A stretch of DNA of 64,000 bases, from NCBI RefSeq assembly GCF_013004595.1, contig NZ_JABEMC010000002.1, positions 124,001 to 188,000 on the forward strand. Direction: 5' to 3'. Shown piece by piece: positions 42,275 to 50,840 of the stretch; the first letter of the stretch is position 1, and each line of letters opens with the position of its first letter. The position numbers were made by a program, and so were the translations under genes. The notes below the pieces were generated by a model. The model ran no database searches. It was given only the letters and a program-made list of their open reading frames with translations, and had not been told where the DNA came from. This DNA comes from Brevibacterium luteolum. Lineage in GTDB: Bacteria; Actinomycetota; Actinomycetes; Actinomycetales; Brevibacteriaceae.

Positions 42275-43645
42275 TTAGTTCTCCTGGGCAGACAGCTGCC
42301 CGGTGCGGGCCAGTCCACGCAGCTGAGCCAGCGCGATGCCGGCAGCGGTGTTCACCTCGGCTGCGGAGACAGCTCCGCAGGCCAGGGCCCGCTCGAGGTA
42401 TCGGGCCAGCGCCTTGGCTGTGGCCGGCTCGTCGAGCACAGCGGAGTCCGTCCCGTAGACGTAGTTGCGCAACCGCTGGGCTGCGGAGCCGAAGCCTTCG
42501 CGGTAGAAGTGAAACGTCGCCAGGAAGCGGGTGGGCAGCTGGTGCGGATGCAGATCCCACCCCTGGTAGATGCCGTGCTGCAGGTGGCGGCGCACGAGCC
42601 GGGCATGCAGATCCCAGGCGGCATGCACCGCCTGCGGCTGGCCGATCGGCAGGATGTTCGTCGACCCGTCCGAGACGTGTACCCCGGTGCCGGCAGTCGC
42701 CAGCAGCATCTGCTGTTTGGCGAAGTCGGCGACCGGGTGGTCCATCGCCTGGTAGGCCGCGGCGATGCCAAGGGAAGCCGAGTAGTCGTAGGTGCCGTAG
42801 TGCAGCGAGGTCACGCGTCCCTCACCGGCGTCGAGCACCGCCCCGAGCGGAACAGTGCCGTCGGCAGCCTGGATGATCTGCGGGGTCTCGACCTGCACTT
42901 CGAAGCCGATCGCACCCTCGGAGAGCCCGAGGCTCGATTCGATCGTCCGGCAGGCGGCGACCATCGCGGTCACCTGATCCGGCGTGCTGACCTTGGGCAG
43001 CGTGAGGACGAGCTGCTCGGGCACTGATCCCCAGCTGGTGACGAGCCGCGAGACGAACAGGTCAAGCGTGCGCAGTCCGCGGTGCCGGGTCGCAGCTTCG
43101 AGGCACTTGAAGCGGATGCCGATGTAGGCAGGCGCGGTCTCGACCCTGAGCCCGGCTACCGCCTCGTCTGCGGTCTGCTGCGCCCAGCGGTCCTCCTCGT
43201 CATCGGGGCGGTCGCCGAAGCCGTCTTCGAAGTCGATGCGCAGATCCTCGATGGGTTCGGTGCTCAGCTTCTTCTCCACCGCGGCAGCCAGCGCCTCGGC
43301 TTCGGCAGCCCGTGCGCTACCGTCGTCAGCGCCACCGGGCGAGGCGTCGGCGCGTGCGACGGGTCCGAGTGCGCTGCCGGCTGCGGTGATGACCTGTTCG
43401 GCCAGGCGGCGCATACCGCCGTGCTGCTCGACGGCCTCGAGGGCCTGCTGACCCCAGCGCGCCGGAAGCTCCGGGGTGTAGCTGTCGGCGGGAACGTAGA
43501 CGGTGTGCACGGCCTGCCGGATGTCCCGCTCGCCGGGGTATCGGCGTTCCAGCAGCTCGTCGGTGGCGGCCAGGCTTGCGTCGATGGAAGTCAGCACCTC
43601 GTCGGTGAGGGCTGCAGCGCCATCGGTCCTCTGTACTCCGCTCAT
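42275..43645 (-). CDS. DUF6986 (HpcH/CitE-like TIM-barrel) aldolase-like protein
   Basis: 456 aa from ATG 43645, which follows GGAAGGAGTT. Recognisable pieces are DLRIDFEDGFGDRPDDEED, GFEVQVETPQIIQAADG and GRVTSLHYGTYDYSASLGIAAAYQ. These resemble the acidic metal-binding and CoA/keto-acid binding regions of the CitE/HpcH/malate-synthase-like barrel superfamily. The reaction is not established to my knowledge. Its place between malic enzyme and AllE points to glyoxylate or an allantoin-derived C2 unit as substrate (inference). Confidence 0.8.
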   Translation of the reverse strand: MSGVQRTDGAAALTDEVLTSIDASLAATDELLERRYPGERDIRQAVHTVYVPADSYTPELPARWGQQALEAVEQHGGMRRLAEQVITAAGSALGPVARADASPGGADDGSARAAEAEALAAAVEKKLSTEPIEDLRIDFEDGFGDRPDDEEDRWAQQTADEAVAGLRVETAPAYIGIRFKCLEAATRHRGLRTLDLFVSRLVTSWGSVPEQLVLTLPKVSTPDQVTAMVAACRTIESSLGLSEGAIGFEVQVETPQIIQAADGTVPLGAVLDAGEGRVTSLHYGTYDYSASLGIAAAYQAMDHPVADFAKQQMLLATAGTGVHVSDGSTNILPIGQPQAVHAAWDLHARLVRRHLQHGIYQGWDLHPHQLPTRFLATFHFYREGFGSAAQRLRNYVYGTDSAVLDEPATAKALARYLERALACGAVSAAEVNTAAGIALAQLRGLARTGQLSAQEN

Positions 43646-43671
43646 GCGGGAACTCCTTCCGTTGCAGAGTC

Positions 43672-45060
43672 TCAATCTGCAGCCAATGCGGCTTCGACAA
43701 CGGCCTGTGCCACCTTCTCGGCGACCTCGGGGTCGAACACTGAGGGAATGATATACCCAGCATGCAGCTGGTCTGATGGGATGCACGCAGCAATCGCCTC
43801 AGCTGCTCCGACGAGCATGGCGTCGGTGATGTCGGGGGTCTCGGCGTCGAGGAGCCCGCGGAAGAAGCCAGGGAAGGCGAGGACGTTGTTGATCTGGTTC
43901 GGGAAGTCGCTGCGCCCGGTGGCGACGACGGCGGCGTGGCGGCCGGCTTCGACCGGATCGACCTCGGGATCCGGGTTCGACATCGCGAAGACGATGGCGT
44001 CGCCGTTCATGGCGGCGATGTCATCGCCGTCGAGCAGGTTGGGCGCCGAGACGCCGATGAAGACGTCAGCACCGGCGACGGCCTCCTTGAGCGTGCCGGT
44101 GAAGCCGTCGGCGTTGGTATTCTCGGCGATCCATGCCCGGTGCTCGTCGCGTTGCTCACGGCTGCGGTCAATCGCGCCGTCGCGGCCGCAGGCCACGATG
44201 TGCTGGGCACCGGAGGCGATGAGCAGGCGGATGATCGCATGACCGGCTGCGCCGACCCCGGAGACGACGATCTTCACGTCCTCGATGCGCTTGCCGACGA
44301 CGCGCAGGGCGTTCTCCAGTGCGGCGAGGGTGACGATGGCGGTGCCGTGCTGGTCATCGTGGAAAACCGGGATGTCGAGCTCTTCGCGCAGTCGCGCTTC
44401 GATCTCGAAGCAGCGCGGAGCGGAGATGTCTTCGAGGTTGATGCCGCCGTAGGCCGGGGCGATGGCCTTGCAGATGCTGATGATCTCCTCGGTGTCCTGA
44501 GTGTCCAGCGCCACCGGCCAGGCGTCGACGCCGGCGAACTGCTTGAACAGCACAGCCTTGCCCTCCATCACCGGCATGGCGGCTTCTGGGCCGATGTTGC
44601 CCAAACCGAGGACGGCTGAGCCGTCAGTGACGACGGCGACTGTGTTGCGCTTGATGGTGAGCCGGCGGGCATCCCGTCGATCAGCAGCGATAGCCTGGCA
44701 GACGCGGGCCACGCCGGGGGTGTAGGCACGGGATAGGTCATCGCGGTTGCGCAGCGGCGCCTTCGCCACCACTTCGAGCTTCCCGCCCAGGTGCAGGAGG
44801 AAGGTGCGGTCTGAGACCTTGTGGACGTCAACGCCATCGAGAGCGCCGAGAGCGCCTGCGACTTCGTCGGCGTGGGCAGCGTCGCGGGTATCGCAGCTGA
44901 CGTCGACGATGAGTGCGTGCGGGGTCGAGTCTGCAACGTCGAGTGCCGTCAGGACCGCTCCGGCATCCGCGACCGCCCTGACAAGATCAGAGGAGGCGGT
45001 CAGCCCAGCCGGTGCAGCCACCCGCAGTGTGATCGAGTATCCGGGGCTCGGTGCGGCCAT
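43672..45060 (-). CDS. NAD(P)-dependent malic enzyme with N-terminal ACT-like domain
   Basis: Oxidative decarboxylation of malate to pyruvate, 462 aa. Residues 1-80 look like an ACT regulatory domain ([27 protein letters not shown]). The catalytic part has [51 protein letters not shown], the metal site [19 protein letters not shown] and the NAD fold [13 protein letters not shown]. It begins the operon with the DUF6986 and allE genes and is divergent from the allR-like gene. With a glyoxylate-to-malate step it would deliver pyruvate. Confidence 0.93.
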   Translation of the reverse strand: MAAPSPGYSITLRVAAPAGLTASSDLVRAVADAGAVLTALDVADSTPHALIVDVSCDTRDAAHADEVAGALGALDGVDVHKVSDRTFLLHLGGKLEVVAKAPLRNRDDLSRAYTPGVARVCQAIAADRRDARRLTIKRNTVAVVTDGSAVLGLGNIGPEAAMPVMEGKAVLFKQFAGVDAWPVALDTQDTEEIISICKAIAPAYGGINLEDISAPRCFEIEARLREELDIPVFHDDQHGTAIVTLAALENALRVVGKRIEDVKIVVSGVGAAGHAIIRLLIASGAQHIVACGRDGAIDRSREQRDEHRAWIAENTNADGFTGTLKEAVAGADVFIGVSAPNLLDGDDIAAMNGDAIVFAMSNPDPEVDPVEAGRHAAVVATGRSDFPNQINNVLAFPGFFRGLLDAETPDITDAMLVGAAEAIAACIPSDQLHAGYIIPSVFDPEVAEKVAQAVVEAALAAD

Positions 45061-45084
45061 AGGAGTCCTTCCGTAGGGTTGAAG

Positions 45085-45120
45085 TTTCGTATGCCGAACA
45101 ATACCTTCTGTTATACGAAA
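45085..45120. promoter_or_regulatory. Inverted repeat in the malic enzyme-allR intergenic region
   Basis: TTTCGTAT (45085-45092) and ATACGAAA (45113-45120) form a perfect 8-bp inverted repeat with a 20-base spacer. It is a candidate operator for the divergent IclR-family regulator. It does not match the RCGGAAT-N4-ATTCCGY pattern seen elsewhere in the cluster. Confidence 0.45.
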
Positions 45121-45236
45121 AAGCGACTAGCCGATAGACTCATCTCATAATCTTTTTCGCAGGCACGCCGAGCCCCGCCCCGCCGTTGAGCTCACCGGGA
45201 TCTCGGCCGACTTCTCCCCAGGAGGGACCTCGCACC

Positions 45237-46019
45237 ATGTCGCGCAACGCAGACGAAAAACCGCCCAATCGCCCCGCCAGGGGCGGCGTCCAGTCCGTCG
45301 AGCGCGCCTTTGACCTGCTGAACCTCATCGCAGACGCCGGAGGCCACACCACACTCAGCGAACTGGGCGCGGCCGTCGACCTGCCTATGCCCACGATCCA
45401 CCGCCTACTCAAGACCCTCGTGGGTCTCGGCGCAGTCCGCCAGCTCCCCGATCGAGGCTACGCCCTGGGCCCTGGCCTCATCCGCCTCGGGAACCTGGCC
45501 GGCGAGCAGCTCGGCGCCATCGCCCGCCCCTACCTACGCGTCCTCGCCCAGGACCTAGGCGAAAGCGCCAATGCCGCAGTGCTCGATGGTGACATGGTTG
45601 TCTATGCAGACCAGGTGCCGTCGCAGCAGCAGATGCGGATGTTCACCGAGGTCGGGCGCCGGACGCACACTCATGACACCGGAGTGGGCAAGGCGATCCT
45701 TGCCGGACTTCCCGCCGAGCAGGTCCGCCGTATCGTCGAGACCGCCGGCATGCCCACGCCGACGTCGCACAGCATCGGCACGATCGAGGAGCTCGAAGCC
45801 GAGCTGGAGCGGATCCGCCAGCAGGGCTATGCCGTCGATGAGCAGGAGCAGGAGCTCGGCGTCCGCTGCTTTGCCGTCGCCGTACCCGAGGCGCCGACAC
45901 CTATGGCGATCTCGGTCTCCGGGCCGACGAGCCGGGTGGATCAGAAGTTCGCTGACAAGGCGGTTCCGCTGTTGCAGGCCGCTGCCGCCAAGATCGCTGA
46001 GGAACTTCGGACCGATTGA
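45237..46019 (+). CDS. allR: IclR-family regulator, probable allantoin/urate repressor (AllR-like)
   Basis: 260 aa from ATG 45237, behind CAGGAGGGACC. The winged helix (residues ~18-75) has VQSVERAFDLLNLIADAGGHTTLSELGAAVDLPMPTIHRLLKTL. The ligand domain contains YADQVPSQQQMRMFTEVGRRTHTHDTGVGKAILAGL, typical of AllR/GclR-type repressors sensing glyoxylate or allantoin. It sits centrally in the purine cluster. The shared motif upstream of three units of the cluster is its likely operator. Confidence 0.88.
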   Translation: MSRNADEKPPNRPARGGVQSVERAFDLLNLIADAGGHTTLSELGAAVDLPMPTIHRLLKTLVGLGAVRQLPDRGYALGPGLIRLGNLAGEQLGAIARPYLRVLAQDLGESANAAVLDGDMVVYADQVPSQQQMRMFTEVGRRTHTHDTGVGKAILAGLPAEQVRRIVETAGMPTPTSHSIGTIEELEAELERIRQQGYAVDEQEQELGVRCFAVAVPEAPTPMAISVSGPTSRVDQKFADKAVPLLQAAAAKIAEELRTD

Positions 46020-46065
46020 CCCCTTGACTCCCCATCCGGAGATGGCGGAAACTTGTAGCCACAAA

Positions 46066-46083
46066 GCGGAATAATAATTTCTC
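46066..46083. promoter_or_regulatory. Putative AllR operator upstream of the 58-codon ORF
   Basis: GCGGAAT-AATA-ATTTCTC matches RCGGAAT-N4-ATTCCGY at 12 of 14 half-site bases. A further direct half-site, TTTGCGGAAG, lies just downstream (46084-46093). It is 54 bases before the small ORF. Confidence 0.5.
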
Positions 46084-46136
46084 TTTGCGGAAGCTCAGCA
46101 GAGTCGTCGCTTCCTGCCACTGGAATGGAGAGTCCA

Positions 46137-46313
46137 ATGAATCCAACCACACCTGATCGCGCTGTCTCACCGGAAACGGCCCGCACGGCCGCTGAGGAGT
46201 TCGTCGTCGGCAGCGAGGACCCGGATTTCGTCCTGCGGCCGGCGGGCACTCCGCAGCGCCCGTTTGTCTGCTACGTGCCTGTCATCGGCGGCATGCTTCC
46301 GCAGTGCCGCTGA
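46137..46313 (+). CDS. Small 58-aa protein of unknown function in the purine regulon
   Basis: I do not recognise it. ATG 46137 has GGAGAG 5-10 bases upstream. The peptide is hydrophilic and acidic in its first half (AAEEFVVGSEDPDFVL) and ends with a hydrophobic stretch with cysteines (VCYVPVIGGMLPQCR). It is flanked by a putative AllR operator upstream and a strong 17-bp terminator hairpin 60 bases downstream, so it looks like an independent, regulated transcript. An upstream in-frame ATG at 46125 would add four residues. A small regulatory or accessory protein is possible. Confidence 0.55.
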   Translation: MNPTTPDRAVSPETARTAAEEFVVGSEDPDFVLRPAGTPQRPFVCYVPVIGGMLPQCR

Positions 46314-46373
46314 GGCAGCCGAGACGACGAGTAGCTGGTCAGACACTGCCACTCAGCGCAGAGCCGGCACAGA

Positions 46374-46412
46374 ACTGTGGCCCTTCCCGACAACTTCGGG
46401 AAGGGCCACAGT
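46374..46412. terminator. Strong terminator after the 58-codon ORF
   Basis: Perfect 17-bp arms (start ACTGTGGCCCTTCC) with a CAACT loop. Confidence 0.88.
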
Positions 46413-46718
46413 GCATTCGGAACATGTCGCGCACGCGGCAGACGATCCTGGCGCTGCCCTTCGGCACGCTGCCCATCGACACCTCGGGACACCTCGGGAG
46501 CGGCTCCAGCCAGAAATGATTCCAACCCGGAGCGGCGCGCGAGCCCGTGACAGCCGGAAGCGCCCGGTCGCGGCACCGATGTGTCTGGCGAAGAGCTGAC
46601 AAGGCGACGAAGCGGCGCCGATCGACGAGGCACCCACACCGTAGCAGCCCATACAGATCCGCGACCCTCCCTGGAAGAGTCGGGGAGAACCGCGGTGCGC
46701 GAGGAGGACGCGGCCGGC
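46413..46718. other. Gap before the uricase 3' end (306 bases)
   Basis: No ORF, repeat or RNA structure that I can support. The uricase operon runs in from the right and ends at 46719. Confidence 0.5.
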
Positions 46719-47603
46719 TCAGCAGAATCCGGCGATGCCCATCCAGGCCTCAGGGACGTCCGGTGCGGAGTCGCGCACGATACTGGCCTCGATCAGGCCG
46801 TACGGGCGATCGGCTGCGTAGAACACCTCGTTGGGATTCTCCAGGCCGAAGGGCGAGAGATCCTGTACGAAGTGATGCTTGTTCGGGCAGGAGAATCGGA
46901 TCTCGTCGATCTCGGGCACCTCAGCGATGACCCTCTCACCCATCTTGTACAGCGTCTGCTGCAGGGCGTGGGAATAGTGGTCGGTGAAGGTCGAGAGGAT
47001 GAGCTCCTTGACGCGTGCGTACTGGGCCTCGAAGTCCAACGAGGTGGTGTTGTAGCGCCACCGGGTCGCGATATCGGTGGCCAGGATCCGGTCCTCGGTC
47101 TCCGGCAGGGTGGTATACGTGTCCTTCGGGTAGCCGACGAAGCCCGAGCCGGTTGATTTGAGGACGGTCAGTCCGTAGAAGCCGGAGATGAGATGATCGA
47201 CGTCGCCGTCACGGGTCAGCACTGCGGTGCGCACCTCGGGGGCGGAGCGGTAGAAGGAGTGATCGTGGTCGTTGATCCGCGACCAGCCGTATTCCTCAGC
47301 TGCCCAGCGGCCGCCGGAGACCCAGTCGAAACCGGAGGTGAAGTGCTCGGCGAGCACCTTGAGGAAGTCCTCCGGGGAGGCGATGCCCTCTTCCTTCGCC
47401 TTGGCGAAGACGGTGTTCTTCTGCGTGTCGGTCGGCACGACGTGCTCGTTGTTGCCCTCGGTGTGGGCAGTTGTGAAGTCGCCCCACAGCTGGGAGGTGA
47501 CGTTGAGATCGCGGATCTCATGGCGGTCGGTGTCGCGGTAGACGCGCACGACGCGATTTTCTGCCTTGCCGAACTGATTCTTGCCGAGTCGGACTGCGGT
47601 CAT
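46719..47603 (-). CDS. uox: Factor-independent urate oxidase (uricase)
   Basis: Oxidises urate to 5-hydroxyisourate with O2, releasing H2O2; no cofactor is needed. It has 294 aa, two tandem T-fold units. Uricase motifs are the N-terminal lysine region RLGKNQFGKAENR, the active-site HVVPTDTQKNTV (T58), GSGFVGYPKDTYTTLPETEDRI and CPNKHHFVQDLSPFGL with the catalytic-site histidine. It is last in the operon OHCU decarboxylase-HIU hydrolase-uricase. ATG 47603 follows CAGGAG. The lack of a peroxisomal-type tail is expected in bacteria. Confidence 0.96.
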   Translation of the reverse strand: MTAVRLGKNQFGKAENRVVRVYRDTDRHEIRDLNVTSQLWGDFTTAHTEGNNEHVVPTDTQKNTVFAKAKEEGIASPEDFLKVLAEHFTSGFDWVSGGRWAAEEYGWSRINDHDHSFYRSAPEVRTAVLTRDGDVDHLISGFYGLTVLKSTGSGFVGYPKDTYTTLPETEDRILATDIATRWRYNTTSLDFEAQYARVKELILSTFTDHYSHALQQTLYKMGERVIAEVPEIDEIRFSCPNKHHFVQDLSPFGLENPNEVFYAADRPYGLIEASIVRDSAPDVPEAWMGIAGFC

Positions 47604-47664
47604 GATGATCTCCTGTCAGAAAAGTTTGAGCTCGGTTGACGGGGGTGGATTGGGGAGGTCGCGT

Positions 47665-47991
47665 TCAACTGCCGCGGTAAGTCGTGTAGGCGAAGGGGCT
47701 TAACAGCAGGGGGATGTGGTAGTGCGCCTCGCCTGCCCTGACGCTGAAGTCGATCGTGACCGAGGGATGGAAGTGATCCTGTCCGCGACGGCGGAAGTAG
47801 TCCCCGACTGCGAAGACGATCCGGTAGTCACCCGGATCGAGGGCCTCTGGACCCAGTTCGCCAACGCGGCCGTCGTCGTTGGTCGTCGCGGTGGCGATCC
47901 GGTCTCCGGACGCAGTCATGAGGGTGACCTCGACGCCGCGCGCCGGCACGCCGAGCATCGAGTCGAGAACGTGGGCGGTAATATGACTCAC
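47665..47991 (-). CDS. uraH: 5-Hydroxyisourate hydrolase (transthyretin-like)
   Basis: Second step of urate degradation: hydrolysis of 5-hydroxyisourate to OHCU. It has 108 aa with the transthyretin fold. Diagnostic features are the N-terminal SHITAHVLDSMLGVPARGVEV, HFHPSVTIDFSV and the C-terminal tetrapeptide YRGS. Its start overlaps the OHCU decarboxylase stop as ATGA. Confidence 0.97.
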   Translation of the reverse strand: MSHITAHVLDSMLGVPARGVEVTLMTASGDRIATATTNDDGRVGELGPEALDPGDYRIVFAVGDYFRRRGQDHFHPSVTIDFSVRAGEAHYHIPLLLSPFAYTTYRGS

Positions 47992-48482
47992 CTGAGGATC
48001 CCTTCCAGTCTGAGGGCGGCGATCTGCTCCAGCTGCTCGCCCGTCTCCGCGAGCTCGTCTTCAGGGGAGTTCTGCATCCGCCGTTCGAGCTCGGCGAGGA
48101 TCTCCTCGGGAGTGCGTCCGGCGGCACGGATGAGGAAGACGCGGTCGAAACGCTCCTCATAGGCTTTGTTGCCTTCTGCGAGGCGCTCGCTGACGGAGCC
48201 TTCGAGGGAGCCGAGGCCGGCCTGCTCCTGGCGCGACTGCTTCGCCTCGACCGAATCACCGCCGGCGCGTTCGCCGATGCGCGGATGATGAGCCATCGCC
48301 GCCTCGATCTCCCCGGGACTCAGCGGATGGGCTCCGGCGCGTGCGACACTCAGGCATGCATCGACATCGGCGTAGGGGCGCCCCTGCGCCACGGCATCGA
48401 TCCATCGGTCCACATCAAGACAGGGCCGCAGCAGCGATCGCACCTCCTCGCCAGAGAGCCGGTTGAAGTCTTCCAGATCCAC
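47988..48482 (-). CDS. uraD: OHCU decarboxylase
   Basis: Third step: decarboxylation of 2-oxo-4-hydroxy-4-carboxy-5-ureidoimidazoline to (S)-allantoin. It has 164 aa, all-helical. Motifs include AMAHHPRIGERAGGDSVEAKQSRQEQAGL with the catalytic histidine region and NKAYEERFDRVFLIRAAGRTPEEILAEL. It is the first gene of the uricase operon. The start is 30 bases from an AllR-type palindrome. Confidence 0.95.
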   Translation of the reverse strand: MDLEDFNRLSGEEVRSLLRPCLDVDRWIDAVAQGRPYADVDACLSVARAGAHPLSPGEIEAAMAHHPRIGERAGGDSVEAKQSRQEQAGLGSLEGSVSERLAEGNKAYEERFDRVFLIRAAGRTPEEILAELERRMQNSPEDELAETGEQLEQIAALRLEGILR

Positions 48483-48511
48483 ACAACCTCCTCGTTGCCC
48501 GATTTCGCACT

Positions 48512-48529
48512 ACGGAATACACATTCCGT
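48512..48529. promoter_or_regulatory. Putative AllR operator, uricase operon / glycerate kinase
   Basis: Perfect palindrome ACGGAAT-ACAC-ATTCCGT, 30 bases upstream of uraD and in the divergent region shared with the glycerate kinase transcript. It is the best example of the RCGGAAT-N4-ATTCCGY motif. Confidence 0.65.
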
Positions 48530-48786
48530 GTTGCGTGAAAGTGTGACCCAGGACTCCATTTCCTGTCAACCGAGCAGCCCTGAGGCGAGACCCCCTGCTC
48601 ATCGTTATCGAAACCGCCCGCACCGCACAACTGGACGCACGGCATACAGATGGCGACCCCGCATCCGCCAGCATTCTTATCCACACACTGAATTTATCCA
48701 TACACTGGACTTTTATTTTCACATATCGGATAATTCCTCTATCGGATTGCACCCCACCTGCAGCATTGCCCGCCTGGAGGAACACG

Positions 48787-48990
48787 ATGAGCATCGCGAG
48801 CACGCAGGCGCATGGTGCCAGCAGCGGATCCCCGAGGGAGCGCTCCGCCGGAGCGCTCAAGCTCCCCACCGTGCCGGCACGATGCGCCCCGGGTGCTCGA
48901 CGCGACAGCATGGACTGCCATGGCAGAACCGCGCGCGCTGCACGCCGCTGGCGACTACCGCACCGCAACTCACAGAGGATTCTCCGATGA
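48787..48990 (+). CDS. Putative 67-codon leader ORF translationally coupled to glycerate kinase
   Basis: A strong ribosome site (TGGAGG, 48774-48779) precedes ATG 48787, and the frame ends at TGA 48988-48990, which overlaps the glycerate kinase ATG (48987) as ATGA. The product is arginine-rich (RARAARRWRLPHRNSQRILR tail) and unlike a folded protein. A perfect hairpin lies inside it. It could be a leader peptide, but a chance ORF is possible. The remainder of the 504-base gap 48483-48986 is AT-richer promoter DNA with the operator above. Confidence 0.4.
   Translation: MSIASTQAHGASSGSPRERSAGALKLPTVPARCAPGARRDSMDCHGRTARAARRWRLPHRNSQRILR
48838..48858 (+). other. Perfect hairpin in the glycerate kinase leader
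   Basis: 9-bp arms GAGCGCTCC and GGAGCGCTC with a GCC loop, flanked by a GGGAG/CTCCC pair a few bases out. It lacks a T-run. It lies within the putative leader ORF, so ribosome movement could affect its folding. Confidence 0.5.
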
Positions 48991-50192
48991 CCGCTTCGCC
49001 CCCGCACATCGTCTGCGTCCCGGACTCCTTCAAGGGCTCTGCCTCGGCTGCGGAAGCTGCTGCAGCCCTGGCCCGCGGGGCCCGGCAGGTTTTCCCCACC
49101 GCCGAGGTAGTCGAGTTGCCGTTCGCCGATGGCGGTGAGGGGACGCTGGAGGCATTGCTGGCCGCGTGGGGCACCGAGCCCGAGGAAGCCCGTGTGGTCG
49201 ACGCCATCGGACGTCCGGCGATTGCTCGCTTCGGTCGTTCGGCTGACGGCCGCGCGGCTGTCATCGAAGCGGCCCAGGCCAACGGCCTGCCCCAGGTCTC
49301 CGATGTCGAGCTGCAGCCGCTGCGGGCTGATACCTACGGCGTGGGGTTGATCGCCGCAGGCGTACTTGACGAGGTCGACGAGATCCTGCTGTGCATCGGC
49401 GGCTCGGCCAGCACGGATGGCGGCACCGGTCTGCTGCGCGCCCTCGGCGCACGGTTTATCGACTCAGCCGGTCAGGAGGTGGAGGCAGGCGGCCAGGGAT
49501 TGGCCGACATCGCCGAGATCGACGTGTCCGGCCTGCACCCACGCGCCGGGCTGGTGCGGTGGCGGATCGCCGTGGATGTCGACAATCCGCTGACCGGACC
49601 CCGCGGCGCAGCAGCCGTCTTCGGGCCGCAGAAGGGAGCCACCAGCGACGACATCACGACTCTGGACGCCGGCCTGACCCAGCTTGCCCAGGTGCTGAGC
49701 ACCCACCTCGGCAGCGGCTCCGACGCCGGCGCTGCCGAACGGCTCCGCGCCCGCGCGGGATTCGGCGCCGCCGGGGGAATCCCCATCACGATGACGACCC
49801 TACTGGGTGCAGAGACAGTGCCCGGTTCGCAGCTGGTCGCCGAGGCGGTCGGCCTAGCCGAAGTGCTGGCGCCGGCGGATCTGGTGCTCACCGGTGAAGG
49901 GTCGCTGGATTCGCAGTCGCTGGCCGGCAAGGTCGTCGACGCCGTGCTGCACCACACCCCGCAGGGGGTTCCGGTCATCGCAGTGGCCGGAACCGTGAAG
50001 CTCTCCCCCGCCGAATGCCGTGAAGCCAGGCTGGCCGCTGCGTTCTCCATCGCACCCGGAGCCGCATCATTGGAGGACCTGCGGACAGAGGCGGAGTCGC
50101 TGATCGAAGACACCGCGGCCCACGTCTGCGCCCTGGCGGCCCTCGGACACACCTCAGCTGAAACCGAATCAGAGACACGATTCTCCAACTAA
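48987..50192 (+). CDS. glxK: Glycerate kinase (GarK/GlxK type)
   Basis: Phosphorylates D-glycerate from the Gcl-GlxR route into glycolysis. It has 401 aa from ATG 48987. Class-I glycerate kinase motifs are CVPDSFKGSASAAEAAAALARGA, PFADGGEGTLEAL, CIGGSASTDGGTGLLRALGARF, DVDNPLTGPRGAAAVFGPQKGA and LVLTGEGSLDSQSLAGKV. It is coupled to a possible leader ORF and followed after 50 bases by a peroxiredoxin in the same direction. Whether it makes 2- or 3-phosphoglycerate is not resolved by sequence, though this class usually makes 2-phosphoglycerate. Confidence 0.94.
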   Translation: MTASPPHIVCVPDSFKGSASAAEAAAALARGARQVFPTAEVVELPFADGGEGTLEALLAAWGTEPEEARVVDAIGRPAIARFGRSADGRAAVIEAAQANGLPQVSDVELQPLRADTYGVGLIAAGVLDEVDEILLCIGGSASTDGGTGLLRALGARFIDSAGQEVEAGGQGLADIAEIDVSGLHPRAGLVRWRIAVDVDNPLTGPRGAAAVFGPQKGATSDDITTLDAGLTQLAQVLSTHLGSGSDAGAAERLRARAGFGAAGGIPITMTTLLGAETVPGSQLVAEAVGLAEVLAPADLVLTGEGSLDSQSLAGKVVDAVLHHTPQGVPVIAVAGTVKLSPAECREARLAAAFSIAPGAASLEDLRTEAESLIEDTAAHVCALAALGHTSAETESETRFSN

Positions 50193-50242
50193 TGGATGCT
50201 CGGTGGGCGCTCTCACGCCCCCGTTCTCAGGAAGGATGGACC

Positions 50243-50710
50243 ATGACCCGTCATCTCACCGCAGGCGACACCGCACCTGATTTCACCCTCAGCGACGCCG
50301 AGGGACGCAGTGTCTCGCTCGCCGACTACTCCGGCACAAGCGTCATCGTGTACTTCTACCCGAAGGCGGCGACGCCTGGATGCACCACCGAAGCCTGCGA
50401 CTTCCGCGACAACCTGGGTTCCCTGCAGTCCGCCGGATACCAGGTGCTGGGCATCTCCCCGGATGATCAGGACGCGATCCGCGCCTTCGCCGCAGCCGAG
50501 AGCCTGCCCTTCCCCCTGCTGTCGGATCCCGGGAACGCCACGGCCAAGGCCTTCGGTGCCTTCGGTGAGAAGACGCTCCAGGGCCGCACTGTGAAGGGCA
50601 CGCTGCGTTCGACCTTCGCCATCGATGCCGAAGGCATGCTGACCTACGCCGAGTACGACGTCGATCCCGAAGGCCACGTCAGCCGCCTCCGCAGCGCGAT
50701 CGAAGGCTGA
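50243..50710 (+). CDS. bcp: Thioredoxin-dependent peroxiredoxin (BCP/PrxQ type)
   Basis: Reduces H2O2 and organic peroxides, 155 aa from ATG 50243 with AGGAAGGA upstream. The peroxidatic and resolving cysteines are spaced five apart in KAATPGCTTEACDFRD, the PrxQ pattern. It opens with AGDTAPDFTLSDAEG. Placement in the glycerate kinase transcript of a uricase cluster suggests it removes the H2O2 made by uricase (inference). Confidence 0.93.
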   Translation: MTRHLTAGDTAPDFTLSDAEGRSVSLADYSGTSVIVYFYPKAATPGCTTEACDFRDNLGSLQSAGYQVLGISPDDQDAIRAFAAAESLPFPLLSDPGNATAKAFGAFGEKTLQGRTVKGTLRSTFAIDAEGMLTYAEYDVDPEGHVSRLRSAIEG

Positions 50711-50797
50711 GCACACCCGAGGGCGGCACGTTTTCGAAGGCTGAGCGAACTCACCCCTGAGCTGCGACAGTGAGCGCGGTTCGGCTTGGCGCAAACG

Positions 50798-50840
50798 GTC
50801 GAAGGCCCGGAATCCTCTCTCCTGGCTCCGGGCCTTCGAC
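50798..50840. terminator. Terminator between the peroxiredoxin and allantoinase genes
   Basis: Perfect 14-bp arms GTCGAAGGCCCGGA and TCCGGGCCTTCGAC with a 15-base loop. It lies in the 393-base convergent gap 50711-51103. Besides this and the 18-bp array, the gap shows no gene. Confidence 0.8.
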
